Source: Deltaproteobacteria bacterium (lineage in GTDB: Bacteria > Myxococcota_A > JAADFL01). From it: a stretch of DNA of 18,354 nucleotides. The notes beneath the pieces were generated by a model. The model was given only the letters and a program-made list of their open reading frames with translations, was not told where the DNA came from and ran no database searches. The stretch is from assembly GCA_013152945.1 (NCBI GenBank), contig JAADFL010000146.1:1-18354 (forward strand), read 5' to 3'. Made by a program: the position numbers and the translations under genes. Below are positions 8,415-15,079 of the stretch, one piece after another (positions within the stretch are counted from its first letter, which is position 1; each line of letters opens with the position of its first letter).

Positions 8415-9575
8415 TCACCGGTTGCTGAAATCAACAATCCTCTTGCCGGTTCTGACGGTGAAATCATAGGAAATAGTAGATACGTGATCGGGCCTTGAAT
8501 CGAAGCGGCTCTTTGAGACTCCATTTTGCAGGCATTTTGAAAGCGGCTCGTACCCCAGAGAATCTGCATCGATTTCAATGGATACCGGACGCCCCTGCTT
8601 TGACAACTCGAAAGTCAGTTTCAGGTCTCCCTTGATTATCATTTCCCTCGGGACTTTCTTGACACAATGATTCAAGATACCGGTCATGCGTTCGTGCAGA
8701 ATTCCTTCGAAATCATCCCAATCAACAAAGGGTACGCCCGGGATGGAATGTGGAGCCTCGTTTTTTTGACTGGCCGAAGACTTTACATCCACCTGTTCTT
8801 CCTTATGCACAACCGGTGACAAACGCTTCAAGGCCTTCATGTAGCTTGCCGGAGTCACGACAGGCGGGTATTCTATCCCAAGCCCCCCGGACGGCTTGAA
8901 TCCACCTTTTTCAGCAATTGCAAAATCCCTTGCAAGCTCCGTTTTAAGCAGTCCTTTTCTGCTTCGCTTCAATGCGACTTTTAAAATTTTTACGGCTTTC
9001 CTGCCTCCCACCAAGCCAAGACCCCGCGCCGCCTGTATCTTGGCTGCAACATTCCCTTTGAATATCATCCGACCCAAACCGCCTATTGCCTTTTTATCTC
9101 CCACTGCTCCAAGGATAAAAGCCGCCCTTGGCGCCATGGGGCTTTTCTTTTGCCTGACCCTCAGCAGCCTCCGCCAAGCACTCAAATCAAAGGCGGTAGC
9201 CTTGTCCCGCAGCAAGTTCAAGCCCTGCTCGGCCGTCTTTCCCGGCAGTCTGAACTTTTTGAAACAAGCCTCGGCAATGGCAACGATTGCCTCGTAATAT
9301 TCCTGGGATGCAAAGGCGTCAATCAATGCCAGCCTGACAGCCTCCGAACCATCGTTCAACAATGCCCGAAACATCTTGCCGAAGGCATCCGGTTCTTCCA
9401 TCTTTCCAAGGGCAAGGGCCGCAGCCACCCTTACCTTTGGGGAATCGGCATTTTCCAGGCGGTCCAGCAAATATTCCAGCCTGTCTTGCTCGGCTTGCAC
9501 ACAGGGAGAGACAACAAGACGGGCGGTACTGATCGCTAAAAAAAACACCAAAACCCGCGGGAAGCGCCCTAACAA
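8415..9575 (-). CDS. exported HEAT-repeat protein with AgmX/TonB-like C-terminal domain
   Basis: The 386-residue product starts with a signal peptide (hydrophobic core about 8-22, likely cleavage after VQA near 28). Residues about 30-220 are helical HEAT/PBS-lyase-type repeats, with phrases such as VRVAAALALGKM, VRLALIDAFAS and AKIQAARGLGLVG. A charged linker leads to a C-terminal domain (about 290-375) with the pattern of AgmX/PglI and TonB-like C-terminal domains: paired cysteines C304 and C348, a GDLKLTFELSKQGRP strand pair and an LSKCLQNGV helix. This suggests a periplasmic scaffold or envelope-complex partner. The start is TTG at 9575 with GAGG eight bases upstream; there is no in-frame ATG before it. 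It follows the Memo gene by 39 bases, so co-transcription is likely. Exact function is unknown. Confidence 0.75.
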   Translation of the reverse strand: MLGRFPRVLVFFLAISTARLVVSPCVQAEQDRLEYLLDRLENADSPKVRVAAALALGKMEEPDAFGKMFRALLNDGSEAVRLALIDAFASQEYYEAIVAIAEACFKKFRLPGKTAEQGLNLLRDKATAFDLSAWRRLLRVRQKKSPMAPRAAFILGAVGDKKAIGGLGRMIFKGNVAAKIQAARGLGLVGGRKAVKILKVALKRSRKGLLKTELARDFAIAEKGGFKPSGGLGIEYPPVVTPASYMKALKRLSPVVHKEEQVDVKSSASQKNEAPHSIPGVPFVDWDDFEGILHERMTGILNHCVKKVPREMIIKGDLKLTFELSKQGRPVSIEIDADSLGYEPLSKCLQNGVSKSRFDSRPDHVSTISYDFTVRTGKRIVDFSNR

Positions 9576-9614
9576 CTCTTCAACCTCTTTCGTCGACTCT
9601 ATGAATCGTACGGT

Positions 9615-10466
9615 TTAAGCAATTGCCGCCACGTAACCGACAAAGGAATCCGGGCCGCCTTTGGGATAGATGTCATAACTGGTTGTATAATCCAAAATTT
9701 CAGCCCTGGTTCTGCCCATTTCCCGGGCATGGGCCAATGCGGCTGCAACAGCACCCGCCCCGCAGGAATTCCTCCTTTTTATAGCCTCGGGTACAATAGC
9801 CTCGCAATCTAGCGCTTCTATCAAGTCGACCATCCTCTTGTCATTTTCCTTCTTTACCCATTCAAGGGCTTCGCTTCCAATTCCCTTTGGAGCCAAGCCA
9901 TAGGACAAGCCGTAATGAGTCAAATCAGTGCTTCCAATTACAGTGATCTTCCTGCCAGTTCTCTCGGCTGCCTTTGAAAACAAACGGCCATAGCCTGCAG
10001 CTTCATCATTCGATGCCAATGCAACTGCAACCAACCTCGCATCCGGTAACAATGTCTTCATGAACGGCAGATGCACTTCCACTGAATGATCGACGTCATG
10101 GTGCTGGTCACCCGGGGAAAAACCAAGGTCAACCAATACAGATACAAACTCCTTGTCCACCTCGACCTTGCCAATCGGTGTATCCCAAAAGTCGTATGCA
10201 GTAACCTCTGCAGGCCAGGAATGGCTCGTGTGAGCCGCCAGAATCACGATTGTTTCAGGTTTGACCTCCTTGATGTTCATCATTACCTTCAAAGCCAACT
10301 TGCCGGAGAAAAACCAGCCTGCATGTGGGGCGATGCCGGCCACCGGCGGCTCTTTTGCGTACCCTTCCTGTTCTTGCCCTGACAACATCTCCAGGATGGC
10401 GGACTTGCAACCTTCCCGGTCACCTGGATAGAACCTGCCTGCCTGCCTGGGCGCTCTTGTTTTCAT
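9615..10466 (-). CDS. MEMO1-family protein (AmmeMemoRadiSam protein B type)
   Basis: This 283-residue protein matches the Memo family, which is related to extradiol-dioxygenase class III enzymes. Visible blocks are REAGRFYP-like RQAGRFYPGD (7-16), APHAGW (46-51), LAAHTSH (76-82), DHSVEVHLPF (126-135), GSTDLTHYG (178-186) and NSCGAGAVAAAL (233-244). H48, H79 and C235 correspond to the metal ligands H49, H81 and C244 of human MEMO1, by alignment from memory. Metal binding and redox chemistry have been proposed for the family; its bacterial role is unknown. The AMMECR1 and dedicated radical SAM partners usual for the AmmeMemoRadiSam set are not adjacent. The ATG follows GGAGG. The gene is divergent from the MotA/TolQ-like gene across 142 bases. 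Confidence 0.88.
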   Translation of the reverse strand: MKTRAPRQAGRFYPGDREGCKSAILEMLSGQEQEGYAKEPPVAGIAPHAGWFFSGKLALKVMMNIKEVKPETIVILAAHTSHSWPAEVTAYDFWDTPIGKVEVDKEFVSVLVDLGFSPGDQHHDVDHSVEVHLPFMKTLLPDARLVAVALASNDEAAGYGRLFSKAAERTGRKITVIGSTDLTHYGLSYGLAPKGIGSEALEWVKKENDKRMVDLIEALDCEAIVPEAIKRRNSCGAGAVAAALAHAREMGRTRAEILDYTTSYDIYPKGGPDSFVGYVAAIA

Positions 10467-10608
10467 TGCCGACCTCCATCAATCAACTGATCGTATTCTG
10501 TATTGTACCAATCGAATCTGCAACCCATAAAACCTTTTCGAGATACCACGAAGCAAAACTTGACCCAATGTAGTAACCTGGTCCAGAATCAACAACCGGG
10601 TACAAGCA

Positions 10609-11304
10609 ATGATGGAGGAGCTTTTGAAGGACAAGATGGGTATTATCCTGGGTGGTGCCGTGGTAGTCGCCGCGGTTACCGCGGCAATCGTATTTCTTTG
10701 GGGCATGGGAGACATATTACGCCATGCAATGGATTCCGCTCCTCCATGGTTGTCGCTTGCAGCCCTTTTTGCCTTGCTCTTGGATGGTTTCATACTCTTT
10801 GCGGCTGTCAAAAAGGTAGCCGGACACAGGCTTCCGCCGGAACCGTTTCTCGAAAAGGTCACACCTGCTATTCGGACAGGCAGGCTCGATGAAGTGCTGC
10901 AACTTTGCAAGGCGACCGGTCCACGGGGAATCGCAAGCCTCCTTGCTGCTTGGGTGGAGGCTGTCAACATGGATGATCTCGGCAGAAAGCAACAAGTGGC
11001 AAAGGCGGCTTTGAAGGCGGCAAGAGGCCTTGAAAAAGATGCAAAGGCCGCCAGGATATATGCAGGTCTGGGTGCATTTACAGGAATATCCGTGGCCCTG
11101 GGGGGCGTCGTATGGTCGCATTCGAGTTCGCTGAATTCAGCGTCGGCCCTACACCCATTCCTGGTGACATTACTCGGCGTGATATTGCTGGTGCCGTCAC
11201 TTGCAACAATGACCTTCATAGCATCGAGTGTTTCCAAATCAGCAAGCGAACTTCAATCCGCATTGCCGGCGATAACCGGCATTGAAAGCGAAAAGACAAC
11301 ATGA
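10609..11304 (+). CDS. MotA/TolQ/ExbB-like integral membrane protein
   Basis: The 231-residue product has four hydrophobic segments (about 10-32, 47-68, 148-168, 183-207), with a cytoplasmic-type stretch between the second and third. That stretch reads FLEKVTPAIRTGRLDEVLQLCKATGP (given here in part only as residues 80-105) and fits the helix-rich loop of proton-channel subunits. The Gly-rich third segment and LLGVILLVPSLA in the fourth are also typical. Overall similarity is distant, and no TolR/MotB partner is adjacent. Two starts are possible: ATG 10609 with no clear ribosome site, or ATG 10636 with AAGGA four bases upstream, which would begin at the first membrane helix. A minus-strand open frame over the same DNA lacks family features. 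It may energise or scaffold the AgmX-like protein encoded nearby (inference). Confidence 0.6.
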   Translation: MMEELLKDKMGIILGGAVVVAAVTAAIVFLWGMGDILRHAMDSAPPWLSLAALFALLLDGFILFAAVKKVAGHRLPPEPFLEKVTPAIRTGRLDEVLQLCKATGPRGIASLLAAWVEAVNMDDLGRKQQVAKAALKAARGLEKDAKAARIYAGLGAFTGISVALGGVVWSHSSSLNSASALHPFLVTLLGVILLVPSLATMTFIASSVSKSASELQSALPAITGIESEKTT

Positions 11305-11550
11305 TCGATTGAGTCGCCCGGAGTCAGGGCTCTCCCACCTGTGCTCTCACCCTGCGCTTTCACCCGGGTAGCCCTTTCCCTCTCCTGTATGCCATCGTAA
11401 TATCAACGTGGTGCGCGAGTCTGAAAAAACCGGTATCACCCCAAAGGAACGGAAGTGGGTAGTATGCGGAGGCCAAACATGAGTCGGTTTCCTGTGAATA
11501 CGTAAAGCTGTCATGTTGTTTAAAAAAGACAGCCCGGGAAGAGGCCCAAT
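11305..11550. other. convergent intergenic region, no gene seen
   Basis: This is 246 bases between the 3' ends of the MotA/TolQ-like gene and the M64 peptidase gene. Reading minus, a weak CCCGG/CCGGG stem (11558-11554 with 11537-11533) is followed by CTGTC and six T (11527-11522). It may serve as a poor intrinsic terminator for the four-gene operon. I see no credible coding frame. Confidence 0.35.
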
Positions 11551-13209
11551 CTACCGGGAAACGTTCATCCGCTTGAAAAAGATCAGACACAGCCCTGCCA
11601 ATGCCATCCAGCCGAAACCAAGAGACTCTCCACTCATTGCACACCCGCATCCGCTGTCATCGTTTTTATCCGTGCTTTGCTTGACGCACCTGCCCTGATA
11701 ACATGTTTCTCCATTTGCACATTCCCCTCCGGTTTCATAACCGCTGCCGTCGTCCTTGCATACAAGGAACCGGCTGCTGCCGTCGCAAATACGCGAACCA
11801 GGCGTACAACCGGATTCTTCCATCTCCATTATATCTATCCTGTTCTCGACAGCAGGGTCTTTTTCCGATTCCGGTTTGGTCTCATCCACCATGTCTATCC
11901 TGTCCTCGACAGCAGGATCTCTTTCCACCTCGAGGGCATCCATTTCGAGGGCATCCTCATCTTCGTTTTTCTCTCTTTTATTCTCCTTCCCTTCTTCAAT
12001 CTCGGCATCAGGTTCACTGTCCATGGTTTCATTGAGCCCTGTCACTGTAACATTCCATTCATGACCGGATGACGAAACACGCATCGGGTCGTTACGGATT
12101 AGAGAAGACATGTCACTGACAATAACCTCGACTTTGTGTCCACCCGGGCCGAGATCAGTTCCCTTGACTTGTATCTTGTCTTTTGCAGAAGCATATTGTT
12201 TGCCGTCTATAAGCCATTCAACATCCATGGAACCGGTACCCGGAACAGGATGGGCCACCTGGAACTCGACCACGTCTTCAGTGTTGATTATTGGATCATT
12301 CTCCGGCTTTACCCAGTCGATTGGATCCACCTTGTTATAGATATGCAATGCCAGGGCCTCTTTGCATACCTCGCAGAACGGACTGTTCAGCGCCCTCATC
12401 TTGCAGGTCAGCTTTGGTCTGTACACACCTTTTGACTGGTACCTGCATCCCTCGAATATTCCAACCGCCGAGGCATAACTGCTGGTTTCAGGCGTCGGCA
12501 AAGGAGTCGACTGGTCTATCCAGGCAGACCACTTGATCTCGGAACGCTCGGTCTTTGTGGTTGCGTTGGGTTCCGGGCAGTCAGCTCCACAGGCTGGATA
12601 TCCGGGATAAGGATCCTCGTACTCGTCGGTAAGCTTGCCCAGCGTATGTCCAAACTCGTGTTTTGCGATTTCGCTTGCCATGCTGTTTGTCGAAAAAACC
12701 GCTGCCGAGCCTCCAGAGCCTCCGTACTTCGTGTCATTTACAATGACAAAAATATAGTCGTATTCCGGAACATTGTCCCTTGCCGCCGAGAATACCGCCG
12801 AGGTATCCACGCAAATCAGCCTGTCTATATTATTGCAGTTGTAATAGGCACCCAGCGCAGTATCTCTATCAGGTCCATAGCTGCCGTTGTCCGCGCCGTT
12901 TTGGTTTGAAATGACATGCACCAATTTAACGTTGAAATAATCTTTGTACACGCCGTACGGGCTTTCGCCCCAAAAATCAGACAGAAATGCATTGACGTCA
13001 TCGGTCAATTTTTGCTGATCCTCTGTCCTGTAACCATCTCCCATGATTACCATGTCCACCCTGTTACCGGGATCACCATTATCCTGTATGACATCCACGT
13101 CGTATTTCTCCGCCATCGCGTTTGTTCCAAAGAATGATACAAATAAAAAAGAGCACAGCATAGGCAGGAACCGTTGCATCATCCCTTGTCCCGATTCCGG
13201 ATTTTTCAT
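11551..13209 (-). CDS. secreted M64-family metallopeptidase with MYXO-CTERM-like anchor
   Basis: The signal peptide (about 12-33, AMA-type cleavage) is followed by an M64 (IgA-peptidase family) catalytic domain: VDMVIMGDGY (51-60), then the zinc motif HEFGHTLGKLTDEY (184-197). C255-C282 hold several cysteines, probably disulphides. A β-rich region (about 300-392) follows, then an acidic linker with a duplicated DPAVE(D/N)RID unit (431 and 451). Next comes a Cys-rich piece (468-508) and a C-terminal SGCGCAMSG, hydrophobic helix and KR tail (519-552). That last element fits MYXO-CTERM, a sorting signal processed by myxosortases in Myxococcota. The usual M64 N-terminal β-domain is missing; the upstream gene may supply it. 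The ATG overlaps the previous stop (ATGA) and GGAGG is six bases upstream. Substrate unknown. Confidence 0.88.
   Translation of the reverse strand: MKNPESGQGMMQRFLPMLCSFLFVSFFGTNAMAEKYDVDVIQDNGDPGNRVDMVIMGDGYRTEDQQKLTDDVNAFLSDFWGESPYGVYKDYFNVKLVHVISNQNGADNGSYGPDRDTALGAYYNCNNIDRLICVDTSAVFSAARDNVPEYDYIFVIVNDTKYGGSGGSAAVFSTNSMASEIAKHEFGHTLGKLTDEYEDPYPGYPACGADCPEPNATTKTERSEIKWSAWIDQSTPLPTPETSSYASAVGIFEGCRYQSKGVYRPKLTCKMRALNSPFCEVCKEALALHIYNKVDPIDWVKPENDPIINTEDVVEFQVAHPVPGTGSMDVEWLIDGKQYASAKDKIQVKGTDLGPGGHKVEVIVSDMSSLIRNDPMRVSSSGHEWNVTVTGLNETMDSEPDAEIEEGKENKREKNEDEDALEMDALEVERDPAVEDRIDMVDETKPESEKDPAVENRIDIMEMEESGCTPGSRICDGSSRFLVCKDDGSGYETGGECANGETCYQGRCVKQSTDKNDDSGCGCAMSGESLGFGWMALAGLCLIFFKRMNVSR
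11833..11935 (-). repeat. 60-base tandem repeat in the peptidase linker
   Basis: Two similar units begin TCTATCCTGT at 11833 and at 11893, a 60-base (20-codon) period encoding DPAVEDRID and DPAVENRID. A shorter 15-base repeat (CGAGGGCATCC twice, about 11931-11957) lies next to it. The acidic linker has grown by in-frame duplication. Confidence 0.6.
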
Positions 13210-13763
13210 TTTATTCCTCCTATGTCGACCAGTACGGTTCCGACTACGATATAGTCGGATTTCCCGGGTTTCAGCACTCGCAGACCGGAAGGCTTCAATT
13301 TTCTTATCTCCAAGCGATGGCTCATTGTCACGGCAGGGATCCTTACAGTGAAACGAACCGGCCCTTTCCGCTTGAAATGATAGGAGTCAATCTTGTCCGG
13401 GTCTCTTGGATTCTGAAATTCGCCCCGTACCTCGAACGGGTCTTCCATGCCGCCTGAATATATTTCTTTGCCGGAAAGGTCGAACAAGCGATAGCTCCAG
13501 GGGTAGCGAATATTTTTCATCCTTTGCTTGGGCATGGCGCTAGGGACCAACGTCTTTGATATCACCTTCAATCCATTGTCCGAAAGCTCGATTTCCACCA
13601 AGAAGTGCTCTTTTACGCTTTTGATTTCAACCGGCCTGTCCTTGCCCTTGTCAGGAGCGCCTTTCTGCTTTACCTTTTCACTTTCCCCGGTACCGGCCGC
13701 CTGTACAGTAAATATTGAAAACATGAATAAAATCCCGCAAATTATCAAAATCATCCTAGCCAT
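13206..13763 (-). CDS. small exported protein resembling the M64 peptidase N-terminal domain
   Basis: The 185-residue product has a signal peptide (about 1-22, VQA cleavage), a Lys/Asp-rich spacer, and one predicted β-rich domain. The segment 91-156 has the order SYRLFDLSGKEIYSGGMEDPF, then a gap, then a proline-flanked RKGPVRFTVRIP strand. This resembles the N-terminal β-domain of M64 peptidases (a body-part with G-x-x-(I/L)-Y-S-x-G-F followed by F-P-x-P), as I remember that family. Its gene overlaps the M64 peptidase by four bases, so a split two-chain M64 architecture is plausible. The ATG at 13763 has AAGGAGG seven bases upstream. It begins 44 bases after the radical SAM gene. Family identity is inference; export is well supported. 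Confidence 0.65.
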   Translation of the reverse strand: MARMILIICGILFMFSIFTVQAAGTGESEKVKQKGAPDKGKDRPVEIKSVKEHFLVEIELSDNGLKVISKTLVPSAMPKQRMKNIRYPWSYRLFDLSGKEIYSGGMEDPFEVRGEFQNPRDPDKIDSYHFKRKGPVRFTVRIPAVTMSHRLEIRKLKPSGLRVLKPGKSDYIVVGTVLVDIGGIK

Positions 13764-13807
13764 CGACTGACCTCCTTGTTACAAGACAACACCCTGCAAT
13801 GAAAAAT

Positions 13808-15079
13808 TCAAACGGTTTTCCAAGCATCCCTGTCCCTCCAGCAGACATTGAACATGTCGAACGCCACCACGCCTCCGGGAACTATCCAGGACATCTGGCA
13901 ATCCGATGCTTCCACCAGGTCCAAGGCCGATGCGCCCTGAAATTTCTTGATCGTAAGAAAAAGTACACCCCTTGGTGGAGTCCCTGTCTCAAAGTCAAGC
14001 AGGCCGAATATATGGGTCGCCAAGGATTTCAAGAGACTAACCGACTGCAACCATCCGCCCTTGCCGATAATCCTGGTAAAAGGAACCAGGCCCTTGCGGC
14101 CTTTGAACAGCACAGTGGGTATTGTCAATGCCTTTTGCCTGAACATTTCCTTTTTAGTCACCTTGTAAATCATTCCAAACAACTTCATGGACAGTAACAG
14201 GTCTTCCATTCTCACGCGTCCACCGGTTGTCCTTTCCAGGGCCTCAAGGACTTCATAAAGGTGGGTTTCTTCATTTAACTCGTTCCTGTTTACAGCCGAA
14301 GCAGGATACAGGCTCACCCAGAACACACCTTGTCGCTCTGCCTCGTCCAGGATGTCGGATATTTGCAGGTCGTTTACTCCTTTGGCAACCATTACAGCAT
14401 ATTGGACCTTGAAGCCCGCCTCCAGCAGGGTCTTCGTGAGTCTGCGCTTCTCCTCGAGTAAAGCCGTTCCCCGCAACTTCAGGTAAACATCGTCTGTGAC
14501 GCCGTCGAATTGAAGTATTATCCACTTTAATCCTGCTTCCATGAGCCTTTGGACCAACTCCGCATCCCTTGCAAGTCTCCTTCCATTTGTATTCAACCTT
14601 GGGATATAACCCTTCTTTACTATGGACCGCACAATATCGGGAAGATCGTCCCTGAGTGTGGGCTCTCCCCCGATAATGCACAAGTTGGGCTTGTCTTTTC
14701 CGGTAGGTTCCGGCAAAGCTTTGAAGATTTGATCTGTTGTCGGCTCAACATTCAACTTTTCATTTGCGGAAGCCAGGCAAACAGGACAGGACATGTCACA
14801 CCGGTCAGTAACATTGAGCATGAGATTGGCTGTCTTGAATAGATGCTTGTTGCAGGGTCGGCCCAAGACGCACTGAAAAGAATCTGTACAACGTTTGTCC
14901 TTGGATGCAAGCACCTCCAGCCGTTTCAACATCGCTGCATTCTTGAAGAACAATTCTTCTCTTTTTCCGCATGACGGACAATTAGAAGCCAGGTATACAT
15001 CCATTCCCCTGACGATTCTCTGCGCAGGTAACACCCTGCCGCATTCGGGACAACGCGTCCAGGTAGACTGCTTGTTCAT
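13808..15079 (-). CDS. radical SAM protein, MJ0619/Tes-like
   Basis: The cluster motif DRCDMSCPVC (C94, C98, C101) binds the [4Fe-4S] that cleaves S-adenosylmethionine, and GGEP (137-140) is the SAM-contact motif. Two N-terminal CPxC pairs (10-13, 34-37) look like a zinc knuckle. Cysteines 64, 70 and 76 lie just before the core in a CxxxxxCxxxxxCNKH arrangement. The order CPxC, CPxC, a Cys-rich CxNKH segment, then NVTDRCxMxCPVC(F/L)AS matches the MJ0619/tetraether-lipid-synthase group as I recall it. The C-terminus has SDCQMSWIVPGGVVAFDMFNV, like that group's C-terminal Cys/Gly-Asn block. Lipid coupling or peptide modification are possible roles; neither is shown. There is no signal peptide, so it is cytoplasmic. 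The ATG overlaps the lipoprotein stop (ATGA). Confidence 0.85.
   Translation of the reverse strand: MNKQSTWTRCPECGRVLPAQRIVRGMDVYLASNCPSCGKREELFFKNAAMLKRLEVLASKDKRCTDSFQCVLGRPCNKHLFKTANLMLNVTDRCDMSCPVCLASANEKLNVEPTTDQIFKALPEPTGKDKPNLCIIGGEPTLRDDLPDIVRSIVKKGYIPRLNTNGRRLARDAELVQRLMEAGLKWIILQFDGVTDDVYLKLRGTALLEEKRRLTKTLLEAGFKVQYAVMVAKGVNDLQISDILDEAERQGVFWVSLYPASAVNRNELNEETHLYEVLEALERTTGGRVRMEDLLLSMKLFGMIYKVTKKEMFRQKALTIPTVLFKGRKGLVPFTRIIGKGGWLQSVSLLKSLATHIFGLLDFETGTPPRGVLFLTIKKFQGASALDLVEASDCQMSWIVPGGVVAFDMFNVCWRDRDAWKTV

Noticed and set aside
8194-8418. A small minus-strand frame starting at the end of the HEAT gene (MELADTLGKLNDD...)
   Set aside because: The first 40 residues look protein-like, and the start overlaps the HEAT stop (TGATG). 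But it runs through the tRNA promoter and into tRNA-Pro, so it is probably spurious.
10479-11237. A 252-codon minus-strand frame opposite the MotA/TolQ-like gene
   Set aside because: It has no recognisable domain and no ribosome site. The plus frame has coherent membrane helices and family-like features.
11360-11650. A minus-strand frame over the end of the M64 gene and the following gap
   Set aside because: There is no ribosome site or recognisable domain, and part of it overlaps the M64 coding sequence in another frame.
9615-15079. Memo plus radical SAM as an AmmeMemoRadiSam system
   Set aside because: The radical SAM gene is 3.3 kb away in another operon and has a DRCDMSCPVC core with zinc-like CPxC pairs, unlike the activase-like AmmeMemoRadiSam enzyme. 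AMMECR1 is absent.
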